Shown: positions 17,940 through 26,511 of the stretch, piece after piece
Position numbering within the stretch: position 1 is the first letter of the stretch
How the letters are laid out: each line of letters begins with the position of its first letter
Assembly (NCBI GenBank): GCA_017379935.1
Contig: JAFNVC010000034.1
Coordinates: 1 to 64,000, forward strand
Direction of reading: 5' to 3'
DNA: 64,000 nt
Origin: Clostridia bacterium
GTDB taxonomy: Bacteria; Bacillota; Clostridia; Oscillospirales; Acutalibacteraceae
Notes under the pieces: generated by a model
What the model saw: the letters and a program-made list of their open reading frames with translations, nothing else
Databases searched by the model: none
What the model was told of the DNA's origin: nothing
Program-made: the position numbers and the translations under genes

Positions 17940-18680
17940 TTAAATGTGTTCTATTTCAGGGTCGAAGCTCGGCATAAGCTGAAGCTTGAAAAGATTGTTT
18001 CTGTGCTTTCTGTCGATAAGCTCCTTCTTTGCCTCGTCCTCGATAAAGCCGGTTCTGATATAAACGTCGAGCTCGGCGTAGGTGAAGCCGAGGTTTTCCT
18101 CGTCCGTCTTACCGCAAAGTCCGTCAATAGGAGTTTTGTCAACAAGCTCGCGCGGGAGACCGAGAAGATAGCCGATTTCCTTGATTTCCGTAACGGTAAG
18201 GTGCGAAGCGGGGGAGAAGTCTCCGACGGAATCACCGTAGCGTGTCGAATAGCCGACCCAGTCCTCAGAAAGGTTGCAGGTGTTTGCAACTCTGCCGTTG
18301 AGCGACTGACTGACCGCATAAAGCGTTGACATACGGATACGCGGAGGAAGATTGATTCTTGTCATATCCGAAATCGGGAGATTTTCCGGGAAATTAGCGA
18401 TAACTGCATCAACTGCATCCTTGATATTGATTTCATAATGTCTTATTCCGAGATGGTTGACAAGAAGATACGCCTTGTCGATATCGTGCTGAACGCTCTG
18501 CGGCATAAGAACACCGATAACTCTGTCCTTGCCGAGCGCCTCAACACACAAAGCGGCTACGATTGAGCTGTCCTTACCGCCCGAAATGCCGATAACAGCG
18601 TTACAGCCCTTGCCGTTTTCCTCAAAAAATCTGCGTATCCATTCAACACATTCGTTTTTTACCTTAACTGCATCAAACAT
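17940..18680 (-). CDS. nadE: Ammonia-dependent NAD(+) synthetase
   Basis: A 246-residue protein that makes NAD from deamido-NAD, ATP and ammonia. The PP-loop SGGKDSS is at residues 33-39, NLSEDWVGYSTRYGDSVGDFSP carries the substrate-binding region, and DKTPIDGLCGKTDEENLGFTY is the conserved late loop. It has no N-terminal glutaminase domain, so free NH3 is the nitrogen donor. Its place between a SIS-domain protein and a mannosidase in a sugar operon is unusual; ammonia from amino-sugar breakdown could feed it (inference). It starts 10 bases after the SIS gene stop. Confidence 0.93.
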   Translation of the reverse strand: MFDAVKVKNECVEWIRRFFEENGKGCNAVIGISGGKDSSIVAALCVEALGKDRVIGVLMPQSVQHDIDKAYLLVNHLGIRHYEINIKDAVDAVIANFPENLPISDMTRINLPPRIRMSTLYAVSQSLNGRVANTCNLSEDWVGYSTRYGDSVGDFSPASHLTVTEIKEIGYLLGLPRELVDKTPIDGLCGKTDEENLGFTYAELDVYIRTGFIEDEAKKELIDRKHRNNLFKLQLMPSFDPEIEHI

Positions 18681-18690
18681 AATATCACCC

Positions 18691-19428
18691 TTATAACGAT
18701 TTAATAATATTTTTGTATTTGTTGAGATAGGCCTCGTTTACCTCGTCACCGCCGTCAACGTTACTGCTTGAGAAAACCTCGGGAGTGATTCCGTCTGCTA
18801 GCATAATCTCAACCGTACCCGTAACAGCCGCGTTGAGAATTGCCGCACCTGCGCTAGTCGAGGTCGGGGCAACGCTTCTTCCAATTTCGTCAAAATAAAC
18901 GCTCGCATCGCCGACACAACCCATATTATCAAGAACAATGTCTGCGAATTCATAGAGCTTTTTGCCGCTCGGATGGCGCGAAGACATCGATTTTGAATGG
19001 TTGAGGTTCGTCAGCGCGATAACAACGAGACCCTCGGCTTTTGCGAGCTGTGCCATATCAACGCAGACTCCGTTTCGTCCCGAGTTTGAGATGATGACGA
19101 TAACGTCGTCCTTCTTCATTTTATAGTCTGCAAAAATCTTGTCCGCATAACCCTCGATGCGCTCCATTTCCGTGCTTTTGGAAGCCGACTCGTGAAGCAT
19201 AAGCGGAGTTTCAAAAACGGGCTGAATTTTAACAAGTCCGCCTGCGCGGTAAAAAACCTCCTCCGCGAGCATATGTGAATGTCCCGTTCCGAAAAGGAAG
19301 ATACTGCGGTCATTTTCGAGCGCGGTTGCAAAGGCTTGTGCAGTCGCATCAATCGCATCAATCTGATTTTCGGTTATGTCTGCGAGAATTTTCTGCATAT
19401 TTTTTAAGTATTCGAGAGACTTTTTCAT
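18691..19428 (-). CDS. SIS-domain sugar-phosphate binding protein (UPF0309 type)
   Basis: A 245-residue protein with one SIS domain: the phosphosugar-binding loop FGTGHSHMLAEE near residue 46 and the second motif VIIISNSGRNGV near 110. Length and the HSHMLAEEVFYRAGG stretch fit the UPF0309 group. Such proteins act as sugar-phosphate isomerases, or as etherases or regulators related to MurQ. The gene overlaps the upstream kinase gene by 4 bases (ATGA type), implying that the kinase product, a hexosamine or similar sugar phosphate, is its ligand. Exact reaction not assignable. Confidence 0.85.
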   Translation of the reverse strand: MKKSLEYLKNMQKILADITENQIDAIDATAQAFATALENDRSIFLFGTGHSHMLAEEVFYRAGGLVKIQPVFETPLMLHESASKSTEMERIEGYADKIFADYKMKKDDVIVIISNSGRNGVCVDMAQLAKAEGLVVIALTNLNHSKSMSSRHPSGKKLYEFADIVLDNMGCVGDASVYFDEIGRSVAPTSTSAGAAILNAAVTGTVEIMLADGITPEVFSSSNVDGGDEVNEAYLNKYKNIIKSL

Positions 19429-20330
19429 ATTTTGTCCTCCTTCATCGCGGCGAAAACTGCGCCGTATTCGGGTGGGTATTCAAGTATTTTAACGCTCGTC
19501 TGCGGATATTTTTCGTTGATGAGAGCAACAAGCCTTTCACGGAACATACCGCAATTGACGAGAATACCGCCCCACATTCCGAGGGGAGCGCCGCACGGCA
19601 TTTCCGCAAGCAGGGCGCAGACCGTGCTTGCAAGGAGCTTTGCGTGCCTGTCTATAATTTCGTTTGCGACCTTGTCGCCGTTTTCTGCACTTTCAAAAAG
19701 CATGGGAGTGAGTTTTGCAACCTCACTGTTGGAAATTGGCGGGTCGTAGAAAATGTCGATAAGACTGTATATATCCGAAACCTTGAAATGCTCAAGAACC
19801 TTTTCAGTGAGTACGGTTTTTTCTGCACTGCCCTCAGTACCGCAGATTGCCGCCTTGACTGCATCGAGCGCGAGTGCATAGCCTGAGCCCTCGTCGCCGA
19901 GGATGTAGCCCCAGCCGCCCTTGAAGATGACTGTTCCGTCCTCAAGCCTGCCGACAGCCATCGAGCCCGTACCGCTGACAACCATAGCCGACGCACCTTC
20001 AATCTTCATTGCTTCAAGACCGATGTAAACGTCGGAATCCATAGCGATTTTCGGACAGTCAATGATGCCTTCACAAAAATCTTTAGTGAAGCTGTCCTCT
20101 GCTCGCGATGAAAGCGCGGGCATACCGATAAATGCACTGCTGAGCGTGATATTCTTACCCTCAAGAACACCGTCAACCGTATCCTTCAGGTTAGCTCGTG
20201 CCGTGTCGGTGCCGACGGAATTGTAATTGATGCTTTTGCCGACATAACGGGAAACAAGATTGCCGTTTTCGTCACAGATAATTGCAACGGTTTTTGTTCC
20301 TCCGCCGTCAATGCCGAGATAATACCTCAT
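19425..20330 (-). CDS. BadF/BadG-type ATPase, probable N-acetylglucosamine kinase
   Basis: A 301-residue protein of the ASKHA fold. The phosphate-1 loop DGGGTKT sits at residues 8-14, GTGSMAVGR is the phosphate-2/adenosine segment and GDEGSGYALA matches the family motif of GlcNAc kinases. BadF/BadG members include both GlcNAc kinases and 2-hydroxyacyl-CoA dehydratase activators; the absence of the activator's CxxC iron-sulfur cysteines, together with the SIS-domain and hexosaminidase neighbours, favours the kinase. It would phosphorylate sugars released by the GH84 or DUF4838 enzymes. Second gene of the operon, 14 bases after the GNAT stop. Confidence 0.85.
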   Translation of the reverse strand: MRYYLGIDGGGTKTVAIICDENGNLVSRYVGKSINYNSVGTDTARANLKDTVDGVLEGKNITLSSAFIGMPALSSRAEDSFTKDFCEGIIDCPKIAMDSDVYIGLEAMKIEGASAMVVSGTGSMAVGRLEDGTVIFKGGWGYILGDEGSGYALALDAVKAAICGTEGSAEKTVLTEKVLEHFKVSDIYSLIDIFYDPPISNSEVAKLTPMLFESAENGDKVANEIIDRHAKLLASTVCALLAEMPCGAPLGMWGGILVNCGMFRERLVALINEKYPQTSVKILEYPPEYGAVFAAMKEDKI

Positions 20331-20344
20331 AATATTAACTCCAA

Positions 20345-20914
20345 TCAGAATCGAAGTCCGAAAGCGACATCGTCGCCGTCCTGTTCGATGAATTCAAAGC
20401 CGTATTTATTATAGAAAGCCTGACCGCGTGCATTACCTGCGCCGACGGTCAGCATAACGCCCTTGACACCCTTTGACTTAAGATGAGCTGCGAGAGTATC
20501 GACAAGCCTGTGACCGATGCCCTGACGGTGATATTCCGGAAGCACGTCAATGTGCAGGTGAGCGGGGAAGTCGTTTTTATACTTCTCCTGAAGCTTTGTC
20601 GAGCTGTCAGCCCCCTGTCTTGCATTGCCGCCCCAGACAATCATATTTTCATCAAGGCGAGGAATGTATTCTTTGACAAAAATTTTTCTGTAGCTGTCAA
20701 AATCCTCCGTGCAGATGATGTAAGCGATCGCTTCGTCATTATCATCAACGGCAACAAAACAGTTTCTGCCTTCGTTTTCAATATAATAATTGCAATAGGT
20801 TGTGAGGATATACATCTGCTCGTCAGAGGTCATTTGGCATTCACCCTCGCTGTTGAGACAGACAAATCTGACATTTTCCTTGTCTTTTTCTTCAAAAGGT
20901 CTTATAATAACCAT
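20345..20914 (-). CDS. GNAT acetyltransferase resembling the O-GlcNAcase acetyltransferase-like domain
   Basis: A 189-residue GNAT. It begins IIRPFEEKDKENV, has the acetyl-CoA loop EYHRQGIGHRL near 134-145 and ends with NARGQAFYNKYGFEF. The middle of the protein, including a CFVAVDDNDEAIAYIIC strand, an EYIPRLDENM helix and the FPAHLHIDVLP strand, parallels from memory the acetyltransferase-like domain of animal O-GlcNAcase and its bacterial homologues. Unlike the animal domain, the acetyl-CoA loop is intact here. First gene of the six-gene minus-strand operon and divergent from a GH84 gene 76 bases away. The acceptor substrate is unknown. Confidence 0.8.
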   Translation of the reverse strand: MVIIRPFEEKDKENVRFVCLNSEGECQMTSDEQMYILTTYCNYYIENEGRNCFVAVDDNDEAIAYIICTEDFDSYRKIFVKEYIPRLDENMIVWGGNARQGADSSTKLQEKYKNDFPAHLHIDVLPEYHRQGIGHRLVDTLAAHLKSKGVKGVMLTVGAGNARGQAFYNKYGFEFIEQDGDDVAFGLRF

Positions 20915-20945
20915 AGATACAATGCTCCTATTTTATAATAATGAA

Positions 20946-20974
20946 ATTTTAACATTAAAACAGATAAAAATCAA
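20946..20974 (-). promoter_or_regulatory. Promoter of the GNAT-kinase-SIS-nadE-GH92-DUF4838 operon
   Basis: On the minus strand: TTGATT (20969-20974), 17 bases, TAAAAT (20946-20951) with a TGT extension. It lies in the 76-base space shared with the divergent GH84 gene, so a regulator bound here could control both. Confidence 0.6.
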
Positions 20975-20990
20975 CACTCGGAGGGTAAAT

Positions 20991-22562
20991 ATGATTAGCA
21001 GCTTTGTGACTTTCTCTTATTTTGAAGAGTTTTTCGGTGCGGATGTGCAGATAAACATCAGAAAATCTGACACGCGCAGGGTGTGCTACTGTGAAAAAAC
21101 TCACAGGGTAACGGATGAAAAATATATTCTCGGCATTTCACACAAGGATGGAATGCTTTGTGCCGACATCGAATGCTCGGGAGAAAAAAGTGCGTTCTAT
21201 GCCCTGTGCGACCTTAAGAAAAGGGTTGAAAACGGCGATATTGCTGACGGTGAATACGTCTGTGCGCCTTTGTTTGCGAAGCGCGGTTACATCGAGGGCT
21301 TCTACGGCACACCGTGGACCTATGAGCAGCGCAGGTCTGTTATGTCTCTTATGGCGCTTAACAGAATGAACTGTGTCTACTATGCTCCGAAGGATGACGC
21401 GTATCACCGCGACCTCTGGCGTGACCTTTACCCCGAGGAGGATTTGCTCAACTTAAAGAGGCTCGTTGACCTTGCGAACGATAATTATATGGAATTCACC
21501 TTCTGTATCGCACCCGGTCTTTCGATGAAATATTCCTCCGCAGAAGAGTTTGAAGCTCTTATGAAAAAGACCGGACAGCTTTATTCAATCGGCATACGCT
21601 CGTTCGGACTTCTGCTCGATGATATCGACGAGGAGCTTTTCTACGAGGAGGATAAGGCGCTTTACAGCGAGACGGTCAACGCTCACATCGACCTTGTTGC
21701 GAAATATCACAGCGCGCTTCTTGCTCTTGATTCGGAAAACAAGCTCACCGTATGCCCGACTCTTTATAACGGTATCGGCAACGAGTATTACATCTCCAAG
21801 CTCGGAAAGAACATTTCACCGCGTATTTCACTCTTCTGGACGGGCAGGGACATCTGCTCGCGCGAGCTGACGAGCCGTGAGGCACGCGACTTTATCGAAG
21901 GCACGGGCCATAAGCCGCTTTACTGGGATAACTATCCCGTCAATGATATGGCGATGTTCAACGAGATGCATATTTCACCGATTATCAACCGCGATTCCGA
22001 TTTGTGGAAATATTCCGAGGGTATCATTTCGAACTGTATGGAATATGCCGAATGCTCGAAAATTCCGCTCATCACCTTTGCGGATTACCTCTGGGACAGC
22101 GAGAATTATAACCCCGAAAAATCGTGGGAGAATGCAATCCGTCAGGTTGTCGGCGAGGATGCGGAGCGCTTCATCATCTTTGCTGACCATCTCTACACCT
22201 CCTGCCTCAAGGATGAGCCGTCAAGAAGAATGAAGAAGCATTTTGCGGGTGTTCTTGCTTTAATCAAAAAAGGCGAGGTTGAGAAAGCAGTTGCTCTTGC
22301 AGATGAATATATTGCTAAGATGAATGATACAAGAGAGTATCTCAAAAAAGATCTGCCGATCTGTAATGAACTCAGCAAATGGTCAGAAAAATTCTTTGTG
22401 GCAATTGATATGTTCGAAAAGCTTATGGAGGTATTGAAAAACAAAACAGAAGAAAATACAAATGCGCTTTATGCGATTATTGATAAATACGACTCTATGC
22501 CCGCGAAGCTTACGGAGGAGATGAATATAAAGCTCTTCCTCGGAATTATGTTCGGGATATAA
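20991..22562 (+). CDS. GH84 beta-N-acetylglucosaminidase (O-GlcNAcase/hyaluronidase type), apparently cytoplasmic
   Basis: A 523-residue enzyme. A short alpha/beta N-terminal domain (1-95) precedes the GH84 barrel, marked by RGYIEGFYGTPW (98-109), YYAPKDDAYHR and LLLDDID with the adjacent catalytic acids D210 and D211, then GLLWDN-like LYWDNYPVND and a C-terminal helical bundle. It cleaves terminal beta-GlcNAc by a substrate-assisted mechanism. There is no signal peptide: the ATG at 20991, fixed by GGAGGG 7 bases upstream, starts directly with the soluble domain. Most bacterial GH84 enzymes I know are secreted and larger. Intracellular location suits imported oligosaccharides. Divergent from the GNAT operon. 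Confidence 0.9.
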   Translation: MISSFVTFSYFEEFFGADVQINIRKSDTRRVCYCEKTHRVTDEKYILGISHKDGMLCADIECSGEKSAFYALCDLKKRVENGDIADGEYVCAPLFAKRGYIEGFYGTPWTYEQRRSVMSLMALNRMNCVYYAPKDDAYHRDLWRDLYPEEDLLNLKRLVDLANDNYMEFTFCIAPGLSMKYSSAEEFEALMKKTGQLYSIGIRSFGLLLDDIDEELFYEEDKALYSETVNAHIDLVAKYHSALLALDSENKLTVCPTLYNGIGNEYYISKLGKNISPRISLFWTGRDICSRELTSREARDFIEGTGHKPLYWDNYPVNDMAMFNEMHISPIINRDSDLWKYSEGIISNCMEYAECSKIPLITFADYLWDSENYNPEKSWENAIRQVVGEDAERFIIFADHLYTSCLKDEPSRRMKKHFAGVLALIKKGEVEKAVALADEYIAKMNDTREYLKKDLPICNELSKWSEKFFVAIDMFEKLMEVLKNKTEENTNALYAIIDKYDSMPAKLTEEMNIKLFLGIMFGI

Positions 22563-22567
22563 AAAGA

Positions 22568-22600
22568 AAGACTTGCAGTTTTTTCTGCAAGTCTTATTTT
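22568..22600. terminator. Bidirectional terminator between the GH84 gene and rbsK
   Basis: AAGACTTGCAG (22568-22578) pairs perfectly with CTGCAAGTCTT (22585-22595) across six T residues, followed by TATTTTAT on the plus strand. Confidence 0.85.
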
Positions 22601-23510
22601 ATATCAGCTTTTCAATATCCTTAACCGTCGGCATGGATGCATCCGCGCCCATACGGCTGACGGCGATTGCACCCGCCTTGTTAGCGATATCGCAGGCGGA
22701 GTAAATGTCACCGCTTCGCTTGTATTCAAGTGCGAGTGCGGCCGTGAAGCTGTCACCCGCGGCGGTCGTGTCAACCACATTCGTTTCATACGACGGTAAT
22801 ACCTTCAGACTTTCTCCGTCATAGACCGAGCAGCCTCTTTCACCGAGCTTGAGCACAACGAATTGTGCATTGCTTCTTTTTTTAAGAATTTCCGAAGCCT
22901 TGAGGATGCTGCTGTCATCGTCGGGGGAGATGCCCGTCAGAGCCTTTGTCTCACTCTCATTCGGGGAAATAACTGTCGCACCCTGCATCTTTTCAAGCGC
23001 AAAATCCTTGGCAGGCCCGCAGTCGATAACGGTTGTGATTCCTTTTTCGATTGCACGGTTGACGCATTTTACAACAACCTCCTCACTCGTTTCAAACTGA
23101 ACAAGAAGCAGGTCGAGGCTGTCATCAATGCAGTCTGCCGCCTCGTCGGGGTCGATTTCGGAGTTGGCGCCCTCGTATACGGCAATGCGGTTTCTGCCAT
23201 CGCCGTCGATGATGATTGCGGCGAGTCCTGTCTGCGTGCCGTTCGTCGCAACGCCCGAAAAATCAATGCCGTTTTTTCCTAGATTTTCAATAAGCCTTCT
23301 GCCGTTTGCATCGTCGGCAACCTTGCCTATCATTTTTGTCTGTGCGCCGAGTCGGGCAAGTCCCGTAGCCTGATTTGCGCCCTTGCCGCCGCAGGCATAG
23401 CCGTAGGTTGTGCCGAGCACATTTTCGCCGACCTCGGGAACCCTGTCCATATTCAGCACGATATCCATATTGATACTGCCGACAACAGCGGCGTGAATAT
23501 TTTTATACAT
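22599..23510 (-). CDS. rbsK: Ribokinase-family sugar kinase
   Basis: A 303-residue PfkB-fold kinase. The N-terminal HAAVVGSINMD opening, GGKGANQATGLARLG near residue 40 and the catalytic signature DTTAAGDSFTAALA near residue 245, containing the base Asp, are ribokinase hallmarks. It would make ribose 5-phosphate from ribose or phosphorylate a related sugar. The stop of the upstream epimerase gene and this ATG are separated by one base (TGATATG), so translation is coupled. The longer frame starting at 23534 lacks a binding site. No ribose transporter lies nearby. Confidence 0.9.
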   Translation of the reverse strand: MYKNIHAAVVGSINMDIVLNMDRVPEVGENVLGTTYGYACGGKGANQATGLARLGAQTKMIGKVADDANGRRLIENLGKNGIDFSGVATNGTQTGLAAIIIDGDGRNRIAVYEGANSEIDPDEAADCIDDSLDLLLVQFETSEEVVVKCVNRAIEKGITTVIDCGPAKDFALEKMQGATVISPNESETKALTGISPDDDSSILKASEILKKRSNAQFVVLKLGERGCSVYDGESLKVLPSYETNVVDTTAAGDSFTAALALEYKRSGDIYSACDIANKAGAIAVSRMGADASMPTVKDIEKLI

Positions 23511-23511
23511 A

Positions 23512-24174
23512 TCAGAGCACCGCACGGAAGGCATTTGCCGATTCCGTCATATCCTTATCCTTGATAAAAAGACTGCTTGTACCGAGCACGAAGATGTCCG
23601 CACCGCAGCTGCTCATCTTTGCGCCGTTTTCGGGGCTGATATTGCCGTCAACCTCAATCGGAATATTGCTGAAGCCCTTTTCGTCGAGGAAGGCACGCAT
23701 CTTGCTGACCTTGTCGCCCGCGCCTGCAAAAATCTTCTGTCCCGCAAAGCCGGGGCTGACGGTCATAACGAGTGCCATATCCGTATAGTCGAGCAGATGC
23801 TCACAGCATTCAACGGGTGTCTGCGGATTGAGCGCAAGTCCTGTTTTCCAGCCCTTCTCGCGGATTTTTGCAAGCGTGCGCTGTGCGTGGATATCAGCCT
23901 CGTAATGGATGCAGAGATAGTCGTTTTGTCCGAGGCTCATAAGGTCGAGGAACTGTGCGGGATTATTGACCATCATATGTACGTCAAGGGGGATATCGGT
24001 GATTTTTTTCAGCGCGTTTATAAAGTCAAAGCCGAGCGTGATGTTCGGCACGAAGCCGCCGTCCATAATATCGACGTGAAGGTAGTCGATACCTGCCTTT
24101 TCAAGCTCACGGACGCTCTTTTCCATATTCATAAGGTCTGCACACATAACGGATGCAGAAAGAAGCTTACTCAT
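23512..24174 (-). CDS. rpe: Ribulose-phosphate 3-epimerase
   Basis: A 220-residue (beta/alpha)8 enzyme. LSASVMCADLMNM at the start, HVDIMDGGFVPNITLG near residue 34 with metal-ligand His and Asp, DVHMMVNNP near 65 and the phosphate-binding EVDGNISPENG near 175 are all present. It interconverts ribulose and xylulose 5-phosphates, although the sister activity on allulose 6-phosphate cannot be excluded. Paired with the ribokinase gene in a two-gene operon that feeds sugars into the pentose phosphate pathway. AAAGGAATG precedes the ATG. Confidence 0.9.
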   Translation of the reverse strand: MSKLLSASVMCADLMNMEKSVRELEKAGIDYLHVDIMDGGFVPNITLGFDFINALKKITDIPLDVHMMVNNPAQFLDLMSLGQNDYLCIHYEADIHAQRTLAKIREKGWKTGLALNPQTPVECCEHLLDYTDMALVMTVSPGFAGQKIFAGAGDKVSKMRAFLDEKGFSNIPIEVDGNISPENGAKMSSCGADIFVLGTSSLFIKDKDMTESANAFRAVL

Positions 24175-24196
24175 AGTATCATTCCTTTCGTGCTTT

Positions 24197-24224
24197 ATTG
24201 TACCATTTTTACAAACAAAATCAA
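24197..24224 (-). promoter_or_regulatory. Promoter of rpe-rbsK
   Basis: On the minus strand: TTGATT (24219-24224), 16 bases, TACAAT (24197-24202), about 22 bases before the rpe start. Confidence 0.6.
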
Positions 24225-24246
24225 GATAAATTATGATAATGTCTTA

Positions 24247-24275
24247 TCGACAAACATTAAAAAATATGATAAACT
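24247..24275 (+). promoter_or_regulatory. Promoter of the propeller/toroid-GH16 operon
   Basis: TCGACA (24247-24252), 17 bases, TAAACT (24270-24275) preceded by a TGA extension. It is arranged back to back with the rpe promoter. Confidence 0.55.
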
Positions 24276-24308
24276 ATTAAAGTATAAAAATTCCAAGGAT
24301 GGTGCTTT

Positions 24309-26486
24309 ATGAAAAAACCTACATTTTATCTCGGCGAATTCATCCAGCGTGACAAGGTTTTCATCACGGCTGATAACGGCATTGATGTTGAAAACGTAAA
24401 TTCAGTCGCATTTGACGGTGAAACGCTTTATATCACACAGCCCGATTGCCTTCTTGAATACGCTGACGGCAATATCAGAAGAATTTCCGCTTCCGTTTCG
24501 AAGCTTTTCACAAGAAAGGGAAAGCTCTATGCCGCTTCCGGCAACGCTCTTGCAGAAATCAAAAAGGGCAAGCTTAAGAAAATAAAGGAATTTGACGCAC
24601 CTGTTGTTGATATCTCAATAGCTCTTGATGATTCTATGTGGATTATTACCGAAACTGAGCTTTTCCTTGTAGAGGGCGAGGAGTTCACAAAGATTGTCAA
24701 CGTTCCCGAGGATACAATCTGTCTTGCTGCGCTTGATAACAAGGCACGCTTTGCCGAGACCGTTTATGTCGGCTCAACTGCAGAGGGTCTTCTTTCAATG
24801 AAGGGTAAGCGCCGTCACTGGGCAGAGCTTCTTCCCGATATCACGGGCGTGCTTTCAAAGAAAATCAACTGCATTCAGATCGATGCTCTCGGTCACCTCT
24901 GGGTAGGCTCAGAGGAGGGACTTAATATCTATGACGGCAGAAGCTACTGGCTCAACGGCAACGATTTCTATTCAGTTCCCAACGGCGCTGTCAATGATAT
25001 GTTCTTTGCGGCAGACGGTAAGAAGTATTTTGCAACGAATACAGGTATTATCACTCTTATCGAGGGTAAACTTTCATACTATTCATACGGCACATGGCTC
25101 CTTCATCCGACAGTAACAAAGATTACTGTTTCCGATAAGGGTACAATTGCCGCGGTAACACCGAGAGGTATCAGCTATATCACCGCAAAGGAAATGACAC
25201 TCGGTGAGAAAGCAGGTCTTATCGATAAGCTCAACGAAAAATACTTTGTAAGAAACGAGGGTTATCATGTTGACCGCGTTCTTCGCAAGTACGGCGATCT
25301 TGATTCGGGTGTGCTTCTCAATTCTGATAACGACGGTCTTTTCACAGGTCTGTACTGCGCCAGCCAGTGCTTCCGCTACAAGGTAACGGGAGATGCACAG
25401 GCAAAGGCTAACGCCAAGCAGGCTGTTGAAGCTATGATAAAGCTCACAGAGGTTACGGGCAGAGAGGGCTTTACCGCACGCGCAACCCGCTATTCACACG
25501 AGGAAAACTTCGGCACGGGTAACCGTGAGGAATGGCATATCTGTGAGGATAACCCCGACTGCGAGTGGCTCGGAGAAACCTCAAGCGATGAGATGACAGG
25601 CCACTATTTCGCATACGGCATTTATTTCGATCTTGTTGCTGACAAGAAGGAAAAGAAAAAGATTGCCGAGGTTGTAAAGAAAATCACGGATCACATCATC
25701 GATCACAACTTCCACCTTACAGACGTTGACGGAATCCCGACAACGTGGGCAAACTGGGAGCCTGACCTTCTCAACAACGATGACAGATGGTATTACGAGC
25801 GCGGCACAAACTCTCTCGAGATTCTCTCCTTCCTCAAGACAACATACCATGTTACGGGTGATGAGAAGTACGAGAAGGTTTACGAAATGCTTCTCAAAAA
25901 GCATCACTATGCTATGAACTGCATCCAGTATAAGTGCGAGGACGGTCATATCGCACATATCGATGACCAGCTCGACTTTGTAAATATCTATCCGCTTCTT
26001 GTTTACACCGATAACGAGGCACACAAGGCAATCTACAAGATGGGACTTACACATCACTGGGCATACGAGCGTGTTGAGCGTTCACCGTTCTTCAACATCG
26101 TTTACGGCGCACTTACCAACAACTACTGTGATATCGAGGAGGCGGCAAAGTCGCTTTCGGAGATGAATCTTGACTTCGTAAGATGGCCGGTATACAACAG
26201 CTACCGTAAGGATATCGTATGGGATACCGAGCAGGAGGCTTCGGGCGTTCCCGCACAGCTTAAATATCCCGTAGAGTACTGGTCAAGACTCCTCGTCAAC
26301 TATGACGGCAATCAGTTCATCTGCGACTCGGGCGCAGAGGAATTTGTTGCAATCAATACAAAGAGCACAAACAAGACAAGCACTCTTCCCGGCACAGCGG
26401 GTGCAAATGCGCTGAGAGCATCAATGCCGTACGTATTCCTTCTTCCTTATTGGATGGGCAGATACTACGGACTTCTCGGTGATTGA
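24309..26486 (+). CDS. Unassigned two-domain protein: beta-propeller plus helical toroid
   Basis: A 725-residue soluble protein without a signal peptide. Residues about 10-300 are made of repeating strand units (for example LGHLWVGSEEGLNIYDG, KYFATNTGIITLIEG) like the two-component-regulator propeller repeats. Residues about 320-725 are helical with paired-helix repeats rich in aromatic and acidic residues (GLFTGLYCASQCFRYK, TGHYFAYGIYFDLV, WYYERGTNSLEILSFL), which suggests an (alpha/alpha) toroid as in lyases, epimerases and unsaturated glycuronidases. I do not recognise a named family or prove a catalytic residue. It precedes a GH16 gene by 25 bases in one operon, so a role in polysaccharide processing is likely (inference). 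Confidence 0.75.
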   Translation: MKKPTFYLGEFIQRDKVFITADNGIDVENVNSVAFDGETLYITQPDCLLEYADGNIRRISASVSKLFTRKGKLYAASGNALAEIKKGKLKKIKEFDAPVVDISIALDDSMWIITETELFLVEGEEFTKIVNVPEDTICLAALDNKARFAETVYVGSTAEGLLSMKGKRRHWAELLPDITGVLSKKINCIQIDALGHLWVGSEEGLNIYDGRSYWLNGNDFYSVPNGAVNDMFFAADGKKYFATNTGIITLIEGKLSYYSYGTWLLHPTVTKITVSDKGTIAAVTPRGISYITAKEMTLGEKAGLIDKLNEKYFVRNEGYHVDRVLRKYGDLDSGVLLNSDNDGLFTGLYCASQCFRYKVTGDAQAKANAKQAVEAMIKLTEVTGREGFTARATRYSHEENFGTGNREEWHICEDNPDCEWLGETSSDEMTGHYFAYGIYFDLVADKKEKKKIAEVVKKITDHIIDHNFHLTDVDGIPTTWANWEPDLLNNDDRWYYERGTNSLEILSFLKTTYHVTGDEKYEKVYEMLLKKHHYAMNCIQYKCEDGHIAHIDDQLDFVNIYPLLVYTDNEAHKAIYKMGLTHHWAYERVERSPFFNIVYGALTNNYCDIEEAAKSLSEMNLDFVRWPVYNSYRKDIVWDTEQEASGVPAQLKYPVEYWSRLLVNYDGNQFICDSGAEEFVAINTKSTNKTSTLPGTAGANALRASMPYVFLLPYWMGRYYGLLGD

Positions 26487-26511
26487 TAATCTCTCGGATG
26501 GAGGCAGTGTT

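Noticed and set aside
19425..20330. Activator of 2-hydroxyacyl-CoA dehydratase
   Set aside because: The BadF fold fits both, but the cysteines that bind the activator's iron-sulfur cluster are missing and the neighbours handle amino sugars.
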